The notes: generated from the sequence alone by a model not told the origin. A DNA stretch of 64,000 nucleotides from Siderastrea siderea (GCA_964030785.1 OZ034975.1:2878201-2942200), one strand, 5' to 3'; counted from the first letter of the stretch, positions 21,711 to 34,079 are shown. Translations and numbers: made by a program.

Positions 21711-22689
21711 ATTAAGGTCCTTAATTCATGTCTCTTAACTGCTGACTATACCTAATATGTAGCTTATTCGCTGGCCATGGTCCAATAATTTTGCTGTTTC
21801 TCGGACAGAAACTCCAGATGATCTGAAGATTGTGCTTTGAGCTATTTAGTTATTTTAATAACTAAATACATGTTTTTAAAATTTTTCTGAATTATCTGGA
21901 AACAAATAATTTAAATCTAGACAAAACTTATTAAGATCACGTGTCTTAAAATAAAGGGCACCAACATTTGAGACATACTGTAGGTGTGGACGACTCAACT
22001 ACCTACCGTGATCAGACATGAAAAATGTACCAAAAAAGGTGTAGCACTTTATAAAAGTAAATTTAGGTACAGTAAAAATTAAGTGAATACGTGGACCGTC
22101 CAGCCATACAAATTTGGCCGTCTTCTTGGGGAGCTTGTTTGAGCAGGCTAGCCTATGTCAGCCCAACAAACAGAAAAAGGCGACAATAATAAAAGGACAA
22201 AATATAATTGAAACTAACGAAGTACATTGTCGTTATAAAGTGGGTATCAGCGTGATACCACTTGTAAAAGATCATTTGACCTTTTCGCTGTTCTAAATAC
22301 TGTTAAATACACGCACACCACCCAAAAGAGACTGGGAATCGAGCCTAAATGTTTCATTGATGTTGTATTATTGGGGTAAGTTTATTTCATGAGAAACAGT
22401 TTGAGAGTCCAAAACGCGATCGTTTGTCGCTTTGTCCTGAGACTTGCCCCAGTTCACATCTTTGCGGAATCGTGACAAGCGATGTAGTCTGCTGACAGGA
22501 CCATGTGAAATACGGACTTTGAGAAAATCTAGTCGTTGATCATGAACTGGGTCTTAAGATCTGAAAATGTTTCATAGGGAAATAGTTACAAAAACCTCTT
22601 CCTAACAGTGTTATGCTTGTCTGAAGATCCGAATCAGATTAACAACAAAAAAAAAAAAGGAAAAAGAGAGGAAAAGGCGTGGTAAGAGT
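21711..22689. other. Noncoding intron sequence
   Basis: No gene, TIR pair or tandem array was identified. Short frames such as 22114-22296 have no recognisable content. Confidence 0.5.
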
Positions 22690-23145
22690 GCCAGAAAATC
22701 TAATAAAAAATCGTGTGGAGCGAAAAACAAATTGTTTTAAGTTTCGATTTCAAGTAACTAACGTTCTTTGCAAACCTTAGTACACGACGAAATTCTAACC
22801 GTGTAATGTGAAGTACGTTCTTGCGACGCATAGATCGATGTCAGAACGTTTGCAGAACTTTTCCACTTGTTGGACTTGCTTCATGTATTATCACGACGTA
22901 TTTCCCCAATCACTAAAGCAACAAAAATAAAAGAAACTCTAAAGGTACCAGAAACTAGTTTGTGGGCGTGGCTTGAATTTATTTTTACCCCTGCCAGTTG
23001 AATTGTGTTGTGGTTGGTTTAGTTTTATAAACACCCTGTACGGTACCAAACCGTTAGAAAAATCCTTCCTGTTTCGTTGTCATTTTGGAGTAATTTAAAC
23101 TTCTTTAAAATGATGTTTTTGGCTGCGAGGCTGTGTGGATCGTAA

Positions 23146-23679
23146 GTGGGTGTAAATGGAAATTTCTCGTTCTTTTCCTTCTGTGACAACGAAAATGACA
23201 ACGAAACAGGAAGAATATTTTCACAGCTCCCATTGATCTCATTCAAACGCGACAAAAACATAGGGAACTTTCTAGTTAGAAGTGTACTTAAATCTGATGA
23301 TCAACCAGGTACTTTTAAATGCACGCGCAAACGATGCAATGCTTGTCCTTTCATTCACAATGCGGACAAAATAACAGGACCCAAGGGATCAATTAAAATC
23401 ACTGATCGCTTTATATGCACCTCAACAAATGTTATCTATTGCATAACATGCATTTTATTCAAAAAGATATACATTGGTGAAACAGGGAGGAGTCTAGGCG
23501 ACCGTTTCCGCGAACACGTACGAGACGTTGAAAGAAATGACAAGGACGCATCCAAACCAGTCGCCCGACATTTCAATCTCCCTAATCATTCTAGCCAACA
23601 CATGACGATCTGTGGCCTTTCCCTACACCGGGGTAACACGGAAAGCCGTAAAAATCTAGAACACAACTTCATTTTTTAA
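23146..23679 (+). pseudogene. Penelope-like GIY-YIG endonuclease domain (C-terminal Pol fragment)
   Basis: From about residue 30 the frame reads PLISFKRDKNIGNFLVRSVL, a cysteine cluster (C-T-R-K-R-C-N-A-C-P-F) and then N-V-I-Y-C-I-T-C. The catalytic GIY-YIG variant is K-I-Y-I-G-E-T-G-R-S-L-G-D-R-F-R-E-H. This is the typical C-terminal endonuclease of Penelope-like elements, with its upstream CX2-5CXXC zinc-finger-like motif. The first ~25 residues are not Pol; they come from the inverted 5' junction. A stop occurs at H-N-F-I-F, shortly before the normal C-terminus. Without the RT domain it cannot be functional. Confidence 0.9.
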
Positions 23680-23827
23680 ATCGGTACACTTAATCCCTAC
23701 GGCATCAACGAACGCTTTTCATTCAACTAATTTATTCTTGCATTACACGTTGCCATGTTCCTATCAATAGCGTAGCTCCACCACTCTCTATATAAACAAA
23801 GTGCAACTCACAATTCCTTGATTCGCT

Positions 23828-23854
23828 CTGACGAAGGGCTAACGCTCGAAACGT
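23828..23854 (+). ncRNA. Hammerhead-ribozyme-like motif of the Penelope-like element
   Basis: CTGACGA and GAAAC, the two conserved hammerhead core strands, flank a short potential stem (GGGC/GCTC, one wobble pair) and are followed by GTC. Hammerhead motifs are known in the terminal repeats of Penelope-like elements. Stem II is weak here, so activity is doubtful. Confidence 0.4.
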
Positions 23855-23931
23855 CAGCTTTCAATCTCTTTACGGTGGCCAATTTACCGTATCAACTCAG
23901 TTGATAAATAAAAAATTTTGTGTTTCACGTC

Positions 23932-23967
<36 letters not shown>

Positions 23968-24130
23968 ACCCCCTTCTCAGACTAAACCTAACAGACGGTC
24001 AAAAAACACTAGATAATAACCGTATGTTGCCAGCTCATAATCCAGGCAAATGGGATAAACTGAGCACAAATTGTAGCATATAGTTTTTGTGCTAAGCATA
24101 TGAGGAATACACTGTTTAAAAGGAGAACAC

Positions 24131-25930
24131 TTCTTCAACTCATCATTTCCCCCACAGGGATTTTGCCCAGAGGCAAAATCCTGAGGAGGCGTCCTTGTAG
24201 GTCGTGAGTATATAAAGTGAAGTACTTACAGTCAAAATATGCAGTAGGCATATATATAAATCAAATCTCGATTTGCCAGAACAGGGCGCGCAAGGAATTG
24301 GTGGGTGATGATGATGTTTCATCAGTAAACGCCCGAACGGAATAAATGGGTAATGATGACGTGGCATCAGTAAATGCCCGAAGGGAATGTATGGGTAATG
24401 TGACGGCGTCAATAAATCAAAAATCTCTATCTAGGGGGTTCACGGTATTCATAGAAAACGCATGGGTTGTTTTACCGTCAGTCATACTGCGAGCGCTTCG
24501 TTACCGCACGTGTGTTCAGTATATAAATCCCGCAGAGCAGCTGTTTTGAAGGCCGGAGAGGAACTATAGTTTTTATTTTCGTTTGTCTCATTTTATTCCC
24601 GTAGAAAGCCAACGTAAATTCTCTGACCACGAAAGTAAAAGTTCCAGTTCAACCTAAGAAATTTTGGATCAAGAAACGCTGCGTGAGACTATTGTCAGGC
24701 ATGCACAAATCACTGATTGGAAAATAAAAGTGTCACAAATCACTTTCAGCGACTAAAAGACTCGGTCCACAAACACCCAAGCATTGCTTTGAGAACGACA
24801 GAATCTCAAAACCAGTAAACCCTACAGACATCAGTTATGCTTTTAACTCGCGAAAAAAACATTGCATTTGGTCGCGTGACTTCCTCTCAGAAATAGCTGA
24901 TGGAAACAGTGAATATCTTGCGAAATTTCTAGGTCTAGTTTTTCAGTTTTCGTATGCTTGCGAGTCGAGCCGCGACCTCATTATTTATAACTTTTCAGAT
25001 AATGCATTTTGAGATATTTTGGGCGACTATAAAATTTCAGTACATTAAGGCGCTTTTGCGATTTTACTTGATTGATTTCGAATTCAATTCATGCAGCTGG
25101 TTGTCTCTGTGAAAAATCTCGCTTGTAATGTAATGTAATGTGCGTAATGTAAGCGCACTTTGTATCAAAAGTTACGTTCGTGTTACTTTACATTGCCTAT
25201 ATGCAAATTATTTCCGTGTCGCAGGAAGTTGCTCTCTCGCAGTTTAGTGCAATTTCCCCATGAACTTTCCACTACAATGTTTGTTCTAGTAAAGAACTAA
25301 GATTATCGAGAGAATGAAGGTTTTATTTCAGCAATATAGGACGAACAAATCGTTTTATTCCACGCATTACTGTTTATATTTTAAAGCACTCGACCCGCGC
25401 AATTAGCTTCATGTTTATTTTCTTGCTGCTTATTGTTCTTCTATTGTCCTTCATTCAATTGATACGTTCCACTAAATTGCACCTAAAGAAGTTCCATCGA
25501 TGGTAGAAAAAATAGAGCTCATTTGCATTAGCGATCGACGTGTTTCAATAGGCGCAATTCCGTAATGTCATGAAACCTCTTAGCACTGGAGTGAGTGCTA
25601 ATCTCAACTTGGCCTGCTTCTACAGAAAAAACAAATTTAAAACTTAAATAATACTACAGAAAAACATATACCACACGCAAGAGTTTCCAGGTAAATCAAG
25701 AAAAAAACGAAACCTTCAAAATCAATAAATACGTTCACAAAACCTCTTAACAGCTGGGGCAGTTGTAAAGTCAACTATTACTAGTTCATATTTCTAAAAT
25801 GATTGGCAAATCTTTTTAAAGCAGCGAATAGTTATTTTTTGAGTAGACACGATCTTTGCATTCATGGCAGGAATTTCAGTTAAAAAAAAAGTTTGCACGT
25901 ACTGTCGTGTTTTTTCCCGCGTTTTTCTAA
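24131..25930. other. Noncoding intron DNA with a degenerate ~60-bp tandem repeat
   Basis: At about 24300-24415 three imperfect copies of GGTAATGATGACGTGGCATCAGT-like sequence occur. They produce repetitive minus-strand frames that are not genes. A TAATG run lies at about 25128-25150. Nothing else was recognised. Confidence 0.5.
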
Positions 25931-26209
25931 TTATTATAATTTATTTCCATTGTTTTGGCCCCCGCGTCGTGCGAGGGTCGTTATGTGACGTATTCTGTTA
26001 CGATAGCACAGGAGATAAAGATTATGCTGTATTCCGCTTGTGAATCGAGTGCTGAATGAGCTGGTGCAATTAAAAGTATTCAACTGGAAATTTGGGCTGT
26101 TCGCGTTTTCCCATGTGCGCGGGATTGGTTCGAGTGGTTCGTTCGATTTGCTCCTCAACGTACCTTACACTATGTACATATGGTAATGAAACAAACGCTT
26201 TGAATGTGC

Positions 26210-27245
26210 TAGCCTACATAGCAAGCGTTTCCGTAGGGCTTTCCGCAGGTATGAAGTATTTTCGCTTTTAGAACGCACGAAACTGGGGCAAGCGCAAAAA
26301 TGTGCGGAGGGGGGGAGGGGAAGGGAGGAAAGGAAACGCTTGCCCGCAAACCCACGATTTTGAAAAAACCGTTCCTCCACGAACGAAGTAGACTGCGAGT
26401 AGTCTCTAATTTTGGCGATCGCGATTGTGGGGCGGGCGAAATACACACACGCACGCGCGCGAAATTTCGAGGAGACGCGACGCGAGAGGAGCGCCGAACG
26501 AAGTTTCCTGATTGGCGCGGCATGGCAGTGTTGATTGCCAAGTGATAAATCCGTCAATCAAATCAGGTATGTTCATTTGAGCGTCACCCGCATGAACACA
26601 ATGAACTGGTTACTTTCCTTGGAGCAGCCGTTTACACAAGTTGATAGACTGCTTTGGCGGAGTTTGGTAAACAGCAGTCTTGCTACCTATCGCATTCCGA
26701 ATAACTTCGAAAAATGGCCGAAATTCCAAAGTTTTTGAGCACAAGAATTGCACAGGCACACGGTCCGAAAATAGCTCTAAGTTTTGAACAACTTTCACTC
26801 CAACCGCTCTGCAAAGATCAGCGAGAATTGTTCCATAACAATCCTTCCTTTGCGACGTTTGGAAAAGGTTTTTTGAACGAACTAAACCCCATTTTCCAGG
26901 TTAAAAAGTTCCAAATTTAACTCTCAGTGAAATTACGACAAATCCTGAAGCGATCCCTTGGAGTTTGTTTTGATTTTGATGGAAGTAAATTTGTATCATC
27001 TGGTGATCTGTTATTGGTAAAGTACTTTATTCACAAGCTGTCACGCGGTGATTTTTGCGAAGGTGTCAAAGGGGCGTTTTTCAAAATCATGGGGTTTGCG
27101 GGCAAGAGTTTCCTTTTCTCGCCTTCCCTCCCCCTTCCCGCTCCTTCCATCAGTGTTGCGCTTGCCCCAATTTTCGCGCCGCCAAAAAGCAAAAAATGCC
27201 TCAAACGGGAGGAAAAACCTAAGGAAACGCTTGCTACGCAGGCTA
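26210..27245. mobile_element. 1.04-kb Mutator-like element with 9-bp duplication
   Basis: TGAATGTGC (26201-26209) and TGAATGCGC (27246-27254) flank long inverted termini. The left starts TAGCCTACATAGCAAGCGTT and the right ends with the complement of TAGCCTGCGTAGCAAGCGTT. Inverted similarity continues for about 180 bp through a G/C-rich tract. Nine-bp duplications and long TIRs are the MULE signature. The interior (26540-27040) has open stretches but no recognised protein. The many overlapping frames at 26165-26557 are TIR shadows. Confidence 0.85.
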
Positions 27246-27414
27246 TGAATGCGCTGGACTTAAAAGATTTATTCCATGTTGAGATGTCACAATTATGCTT
27301 TTCAATGTCATCATCATATGCTTATCTTTTTCAGTTGCAGTGATCTGGTTTTCTTACAGCGTGGCATTTATAACAAATGTGACATGATTGTTTTTCTATT
27401 AAAGTTTGTTCCAG

Positions 27415-28474
27415 TAGTTTTCACCACTTCCAAATGTATCAAGATTTACCAACCAGAGGAGCTCGCGCTGTTGAACAGTTCAGCATCAACGGAAGTCTGT
27501 TTCTTGCCTTCGCCAGCCAGTATAGTAATGCTGAGGGCTACAACACAGACTCCTTCATCTACAAGCTGAACGATTCAACTGTAAAGTTCTCCCACTACCA
27601 GACCATAGACACTACCGGAGCAGTTGACATCGAATATATTACGATCACTGATAAACATTACCTTGCCGTTGCTAATCGCTTAAATGGAGCTACACATCAA
27701 CTGAACACTGTTATTTACCGGTGGAATGGACACGAGTTTGTCACTTTTCAAAACATTCCAACAAATTCAGCAACAAGTTTAAATTTTTTTGAAATACTGC
27801 AGGAAATGTTTCTTGCCGTTACGAATGCGTTGGCAAACTCAGCAGTCATCTACAAATGGAAGGACGACCTGTTTGAAAAGTTTCAGGAGATAGGAACAGA
27901 GGGAAGCGTACATGCAAGCACGGCATTTAAAATAAACAATGAAACTTTCATTGCTTTTGCCAACTATGATAACTCCCAGCAGGGGTATGCTGCCCACTCC
28001 ATTGTATTCAAGTGGTCAGGAAACAGCTTTGTCAAACTGCAGTCCCTTCAGACGTATGGAGCAATGCATGTACAGTCCTTCAGTATCAACGGTGATACAT
28101 TCCTCGCCTTTGCCAACGAGCGCTCTCATCAATACAACATCGACTCGTTTATTTACAAGTGGGATGGTAGCAAGTTTGTTCTCTTTCAGTCTATTCCCAC
28201 TCGTCGAGCCACCGCCTGGTATCCATTTGTGATGTGCGGTCAAACGTTCCTGGGTGTGGCTAATCAAATGGATGACAGTCAAGGATTCAACACAAAGTCT
28301 GTCATTTACCGGTACTCTGGACAGCAGTTCATTCAGTACCAAGAGATATCAACTCAGGGAGCAAGTGATATGACATCATTTGAGTATAATGGTCACACTT
28401 ACCTGGCAATTGCAAATCTCGTCAGCAATGGCTGGGTATACAACGCCAGCAGCGCACTGTATAAATGGATCTAA
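27415..28474 (+). CDS. EAR (EPTP) repeat seven-bladed propeller exon
   Basis: An acceptor (TTTGTTCCAG, to 27414) opens a terminal exon reading S-F-H-H-F-Q-M-Y-Q-D-L-P-T and then seven EAR repeats of about 45-50 residues. Each has the pattern FQ-x-I/L-x-T-x-G-A, I-x-G-x-x-F/Y-L-A-x-A-N and S-x-I-Y-K-W. Repeats start at about residues 1, 53, 103, 148, 200, 249 and 300 counted from the M at 27434, and a stop follows Y-K-W-I. EAR repeats in LGI, TSPEAR and VLGR1 proteins fold as beta-propellers that mediate extracellular protein-protein binding; in cnidarians such secreted proteins are numerous. A signal-peptide exon upstream suggests secretion. The frame is open and undamaged. Specific ligand or role is unknown. 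Confidence 0.9.
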
Positions 28475-29310
28475 GTTGGCAAATAGAATTTAAAACTAGC
28501 AAATAGAATTTATTGACGAAATCACAAAGAACACAATGGCAAAGTTTTAAAAAAGCTCAAGTATTTTTTTTTGCTAGGTGTGGAAACAGATCTGATGACA
28601 AAACTTTTCGAGGACTGACTATTTAGAATACACGTCGAACGTTTTTAACAAGTAAAAGCTCACATTATGAGTGAAACACTCTCACTTTGAACAGTGTACA
28701 TGTGGTATGAACAGTGGTTTTAATTATATCGTAAACTGCATGAAAAAGTAAAGCTAGTTAGGTAACACTATCTTAGGCGATTCTGTCATGCCAAGGCACG
28801 ATGTTGTAGATTATTAGATTATTCCTTAACTTGAAGTAATCACAGATTAGGTTTAGAAGTAGTCACATATGTGAGTTGTTTGAGAACCTCACAACATCAT
28901 TTGTAGCTAATTTCTTTACGTAGCTGCGTATAAAATGCTAGTTAACAATACACATATCACAGATCAAAGCTCAGATCCGCTATTAAAAGGTGCAGGTATT
29001 TTAAAAATAGTACACGTTTTTAGCTGTTCAAGATCCGTTATATCTTTTGGTCAGTAAAGTGTTCCTTTTTTTTCGTAGCTGCATGTGGAATGCTAGCTAA
29101 TTTTCAAATTAATCGAATATCAAGGTTTAAAATCGTTATTAGCTGGTGCAGAACGCTGAGCAGTAGTTCAAAGTGCTGTCAGACTTTGAAGAGTCCCACA
29201 TTGGCTTTTTTGAAAACTGTAACACCTATAAGAAGTGAAATAAGTCGTAGCTACACACATAATGCTGCTTAACAATGCTAGATTGACTGAAATAAAGTTG
29301 TTAAACTTAT
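28475..29310 (+). promoter_or_regulatory. 3' UTR of the EAR gene and poly(A) signal
   Basis: Noncoding sequence follows the stop. AATAAA occurs at about 29291 (GACTGAAATAAAGTTG). The last part, from about 28820, is duplicated at 54760-55255, where the same AATAAA context is preserved. Use of this signal is inferred. Confidence 0.5.
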
Positions 29311-29360
29311 CAACTGGCTACTTTATTTTCATTGTCCGTAAAAGAACAGCAGAGAGAAAT
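28820..29360. repeat. Segmental duplication, copy A, first block
   Basis: Matches 54760-55255 in order and orientation. The strongest identity is AATGCTAGATTGACTGAAAT and AAAGAACAGCAGAGAG. Copy A then carries about 2 kb (to ~31337) that copy B lacks. Confidence 0.8.
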
Positions 29361-31337
29361 ATGTTTGTTTACAAATTTTCAGTTCAAGGGAATTTGTATT
29401 TGGCGAGATATAAGCAACTGAAGTTTCGTCTCCAAGGCAAATTTCGCGGGAAAATTACCACAACAAACGGCTCAAATTGTAATTGCGGTTTACGAAAACA
29501 TTCCATACAAGTCACATACTCTGCTTAGTGTGCCTTATTCATGCTAGTTTAAATGGAATATCACAAGTTACCTTTCCCTTATTAGATACCATAGTATTTC
29601 GCCGGTACCGACAAACTGAAACGTCTCTTTTTGTACGAAGACGGAGTAATGCAAGTTTCGTTACGTGACATTGAAATACTAGCCATTGTCGACACTGTCT
29701 GGAGTTATCGAACACAACTTCTTCTTACTGGTCGTCGAAATCGCAATCGTGTCCTTTGCAGAATACAACTAGTGTTCACAAATATCTATGGAGGCTTCAT
29801 TTCATCATAAAAAGCCACGGTTCTTTTCTATTTCGTAGAATAACTCTAAAGTTTACAACACCAGTCAAATAAATCTGTCAGCGCTGTAATCTCGTTCCCA
29901 GATCTCGCGGGTGGGCGAAGCCGAAGGCGAGATCTGGTCAAGTAAGAAAATTCGATTTTTTTGATTGGCTGTTTCAAAACATGGCTGTCACAGCGCTAAA
30001 ATTTGAACGTGCGTTGCGAGACTTCTCAGGGCCTCTAGGGAATTCAATGTCTGTTTTTATGCAAATTAGACATTGTGCACGCAATCATAATATATGCATT
30101 CTTGGGACATTTCGTTGTTTACAGTCGGCCTCAAAAGTCAAGAAGATTTCTTCTCAGTTCTTCATAGCATTATAAAGCTATTTCTAACGAATAACGATGT
30201 TCCGCCTTAAGAATCCACTGTAAGAATATTTACGTGACCCGATCAAATTTGCATAAGACCTAGACATGTCTAGTCATTGCATGTAGCCGCCGAATGAACA
30301 CTTAATCAAATAAAATGTTATTAACCCGAACTGAGCTTTGATGATTGCCTTCTGCTTTATTCTTTAGTAAAATACTTTTCTAGATATCATTCCAGGAAAG
30401 ACGACATTGGTTAAGCATTCGTTATTCATTTGGTTAAGCGTTGGTTATTCATTTGATTGCCATTTTCTTACAATTGTCTCGGGCATGCGCTATTGACTTG
30501 CCTGCCGCATTCCTGACAGGCAATCACGTGATACAAATCGGCTTCGCCCACCCGCGAGATCTGGGAACGAGATTATCAGCGCTGCACTCCACGATATCAG
30601 TTGCCAAGGAAGGGTGTTATTGTTTATGCTGGCGCTTCTGGTTGGTTTCGCGGGAAAATAGGCTCTCTTTATAAGGGCAGAAAGACCTTATATAGAGCAA
30701 AGAATTTACCGCTGGAAATACGTATTGCTGGCTTGAAAAACATAGTGGTAAGGCGAAGATCACGCTAGAATCGATCGGGGAAGGAATTACGAAAAATCAT
30801 TGCGTGTTTTGAGCAATTTGGGAGCTTGTGGCATAAATATGCACTCGTTGTAGACAGAAGATCTCCTGTACGATTTATTTATTTGTTACCAAACTTGGCA
30901 GGCTTCACGAAAGTGTTGCCCGGAGTGCGTCCGTGAGATGTTCGATGCTGTTTGCGTGACAAGGTAATGTATTCACTACAAGTCAAAATTTCATTTTTTG
31001 TTCCTAAAATCGTTACTTTTTAACTTCCTGTGACGCACTCCGGTGAAAAATTTTGTCATAGTGTTTTATGTCTTTGATCAAATTCTTGCTACAAATGTTT
31101 AAACCCCCTTTCAGTGATGTACGATTTATGTTAAAATGGCAGTCTCAATAGTACTCTTAAATTCTTCAAATTCCACAAATTCCTTAAATTAAATGAAAAA
31201 GCTTTTTTTGTTTTCAGAATCCTGATAAAATTTTGCATAAGCTGTGGTAATTACATAGTTTTTGGACTAATATAAGTCACATTTTAGTCCCCGTGAAAAT
31301 GTCCTAAAAATCACTAAATTAGGGTCCAGAACCACCT
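29361..31337. other. ~2-kb insertion present only in copy A
   Basis: In copy B the flanks are adjacent (AGAGAGGAATTTAACAAGC at about 55250). Here they are separated by ~2 kb, which itself contains the MULE at 29887-30575. A hairpin of CCGGAGTGCGTC and GACGCACTCCGG type lies at 30918-31043. No gene was recognised and the ends show no clear TIR. Confidence 0.5.
29887..30575. mobile_element. 689-bp Mutator-like MITE with perfect 9-bp duplication
   Basis: TCAGCGCTG at 29878-29886 and 30576-30584 is identical. The inverted termini begin TAATCTCGTTCCCAGATCTC and extend about 38 bp through CGGGTGGGCGAAGCCGA. No coding content. The small TIR and 9-bp duplication fit a non-autonomous MULE. Confidence 0.9.
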
Positions 31338-32456
31338 TAACAAGCATCATCCCAAGTACAAGGTCCATCTTGCAAATAGCTTTGATAACTCACATGAAAA
31401 ACAAATTTTTTCAATAACAGAAAAAAACTCTTGCGTTTATTACGAGTGAGTTGGGGTAAATAAAGGACAGTCAAAATTTACAAATAACCTGAAGATACGG
31501 CCAGGTCGGGCGGGAACCTTTGTGAAGGCGATCAATTCTTCCAGTCTCTCTCAAAGGATAATAAACTGGTGGATTGGTCAAGTGAACAAAATTTTCACAT
31601 CCGCTTTTCTGGTTACCTTATGCTCATTTTATTTACATGGAGAAAAGTGATCCACAAAAAAATAACATTCAGAACGACAGAGTTCTAAGAGAAGGGGAAC
31701 GATCTACAGGCACCACAATTTTTTGTACACCTAACATTTTTTTAAAAAAGTGAAAGTTCCCCGGGCAACTGATCTTCACCTTCCTACCGAGTGACGAGAA
31801 TCTGGATCCAATTTATCATGGGTCCTGCAGTTTCATTTGTAAGCTGATTTTTCAGGAAGTGATTTCACGTTCCTCTTTGACTCCCTCGTCATGTCCTTTT
31901 TATTTGCTGTCTGTGAAAGATTCCGGGTGTTGGAGGCGCAGTTGATCCTTCTTGAACTGCGCGTGGCCATGGACATGCTGTCGTTTTTGCCTTTGGCCAA
32001 AAACTCAGTGGTATGGGAACAACGGAACAAGATGTTGTTGACATTATAGGTGTGCCATGACACATGTGACGCCTTAAGTCCGCCATAATTTTGCAATGCT
32101 GTACTCAGGGAAATAAGGAATCTTTCATTTTACGCCTAAAACTTTAGGCCATTAGAGCTTTTTACGATGGGTATCCGTATAAAAGTGAGAATATGTCAGC
32201 AAACGGTTTTGCCTGCCATGGTTCGGTTCAGAGAGGGAAGAAGAGCTCGTGTCGAGTGTCCTCGTGCGGCAGTCGACTTTCGCGTGTACTCGCGTGTTTC
32301 ACTGCTCACTTGACTCTTTAAGACTCTAGAAGATTTAGTCAATTCACAGTTTTAAAAGAAGAGATTCTAGAGGAAGGCACACTCAGACAATTCTCTTGGT
32401 GAAAATTGCAACCCATGATCTTTGTAATACGGGTGCATGCAAGCGCTCTAACAAAT
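31338..32456. repeat. Segmental duplication, copy A, second block
   Basis: Matches 55255-56421 throughout (shared ATTACGAGTGAG, GGTAAATAAAGGACAGTC, TTCCGGGTGTTGGAGGCG, GATGAGAATCTGGATCC-type segments). It is noncoding; the minus-strand frames at 31833-32096 have a counterpart at 55717-56019 but no recognised family. Confidence 0.8.
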
Positions 32457-33934
32457 GTTTAACAATTATCCTGCGAAATCGCGCGGAATATCACCTGATA
32501 CTTAGCCGACGAGGCCGTAGGCTGAGTTGGCTAAATCAGGGGATATTCCGCAAGATTGAGCAGGATAATTATTCTATTATTCAACAAATTCCCATCGACT
32601 ACCATTTTCAGAACGAGAAAAACTACGGCTCTATGATAAAAACGCTAAAAGCTAGCAACACATAATGCTTAATAAAAATCAAAACAGAACTTCAAGAAAT
32701 CGAAGTTTACTACCGTTCACTTAAAAAGACTTATTTACAGACTCATGTTTGGAAATGACAAGACAAAGGAAAAAAAATATTGCTACCTTACCGAGAATAA
32801 GTCCTCTTCCTGTGAATTAAAATCTTTTCAACCTTAGTCTTTACAACTTTCCGTGAGCAAGTGTGATGCTTCGTTCGCAGTAGCATTTTCTTGGTTGAGT
32901 TCTCACTATGAAAATTCCAAGTCAACCTCTGGATATCTTTGTGAGCTGAAGCAAATACTTGTTGACATTTTGAGAGCATTTAATCGTGGAAAGTTTCTTC
33001 CAGAGAGTTAAAATTTACGGAGAACACTGCTAAAACTGCCTCGCTTTTCAACATGGCCGCCAAACAAGCAACGAAAGAAAATCTGCGGTGCACTTCCAAA
33101 TATGGTCATTTACGTATATTTAACAATTATCCTGCGAAATCGCGCGGAATATCACCTGATACTTAGCCGACGAGGCCGTAGGCCGAGTTGGCTAAATCAG
33201 GGGATATTCCGCAAGATTGAGCAGGATAATTGTTTTATTATTCAACAAATTCTCATCAACTACCATTTTCATAACGAGGAAAACTATGGTTCTATGATGA
33301 AAACGCTAAAAGCTAGCAACACGTAATAAAAATCAAAACAGAACTTCAAGAATACGAAGTTTACTACCGTTCACTTAAAAAAAGACTTATTTACAAACTC
33401 ATGTTTGGAAATGAGAAGACAGAGTAAAAAATACTGCTACCTTACCGAGAATAAGTCCTCTTCCTGTGAATTAAAGTCTTTTCAACTTTACAACTTTCAG
33501 TGAGCAAGTGTGCTGCTTCGTTCGTAATACCATTTTCTTGGTTGAGTTCTCACTACGAAAATTCCAAGTCAACCTCTGGATATCTTTGCGAGCTGAAGCA
33601 AATACTTGTTGACTTTTTGAGAGCATTTAATCGTGGAAAGGTTCTTCCAGGGAGTTAAAATTTCCGGAGAACACTGCTAAAACTGCCTCGCTTTTCAAAA
33701 TGTCCGCCAAACAAGCAATGAAAGAAACCTGCAGTGCACTTCCAAATATGGTCATTTACGTATATCGCAGGATATCTGTCATGTACAGATGACAGATATT
33801 GAGGGCTTCCTTACCATATATGGGCATAGTGACAATTTGTTGAATAATAAAGCAGGATATCTGTCATGTAGGATGACAGATATTGAGGGCTTCCTTAGCA
33901 TATATGGGCATAGTGACATTTGTTGAATAATGAT
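32457..33934. repeat. Insertion absent from copy B: two tandem ~665-bp units plus two ~85-bp units
   Basis: 32457-33117 and 33118-33775 are near-identical direct repeats. Each starts with a large imperfect palindrome: AATTATCCTGC ... GCGGAATATCACCTGAT ... ATCAGGGGATATTCCGC ... GCAGGATAATT. Then two ~85-bp units (CAGGATATCTGTCATGTA) follow at about 33768-33934. In paralogous copy B the flanks at about 56421 are contiguous. Frames here are short and have no family. Confidence 0.75.
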
Positions 33935-34079
33935 AAGGTATATTTCTCAATTTCTTTTACCTCAAAAAAAGTAAAATAAAACAGAATGAAATGCTGCGAA
34001 TATTGAAATAACGAGCAAATTGTTATCTAAAGTAAAATCTTAAGTCAGGAAATGTGCTTCTAATCTTTTTGTTAAGACT

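Larger units (their letters stand above)
23050..23930 (+). mobile_element. 5'-truncated Penelope-like element
   Basis: The unit contains the GIY-YIG endonuclease ORF (23146-23679) and a 3' region with a hammerhead-like core (23828-23854). It ends near AATAAAAAATTTTGTG. At its 5' edge a short segment (about 23060-23088, TTCCTGTTTCGTTGTCATTTT) is repeated inverted at about 23188-23216, a common feature of Penelope insertions. Reverse transcriptase is absent. Confidence 0.8.
22690..24130. repeat. Intronic block, copy 2 of the local duplication, with a Penelope-like insertion
   Basis: 22690-22995 and 23965-24110 match the two halves of the 20.9-21.48-kb block in the same order. The extra DNA between them is the Penelope-like element at about 23050-23930. 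The shared segments include GGTACCAGAAACTAGTTTGTG and CTCATAATCCAGGCAA-type stretches. Confidence 0.7.

Noticed and set aside
24143..24412. Minus-strand frame with H-H-Y-P-F-I-P-F-G-like repeats
   Set aside because: It translates a degenerate ~60-bp tandem DNA repeat; no signal peptide or family and no support from the other units' frames.
25934..26158. 74-residue minus-strand frame just before the MULE
   Set aside because: Considered as a retroelement or host fragment; no motif, no LTR pair and no splice context support it.
26165..26557. Several long frames on both strands near 26.3 kb
   Set aside because: They lie in the G/C-rich terminal repeat of the MULE and have mirror counterparts at 27048-27343.
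32396..33326. Two similar plus-strand frames (89 and 74 residues) at 32.4 and 33.1 kb
   Set aside because: They are similar because the DNA is tandemly duplicated, and they translate a palindrome; no independent sign of coding.
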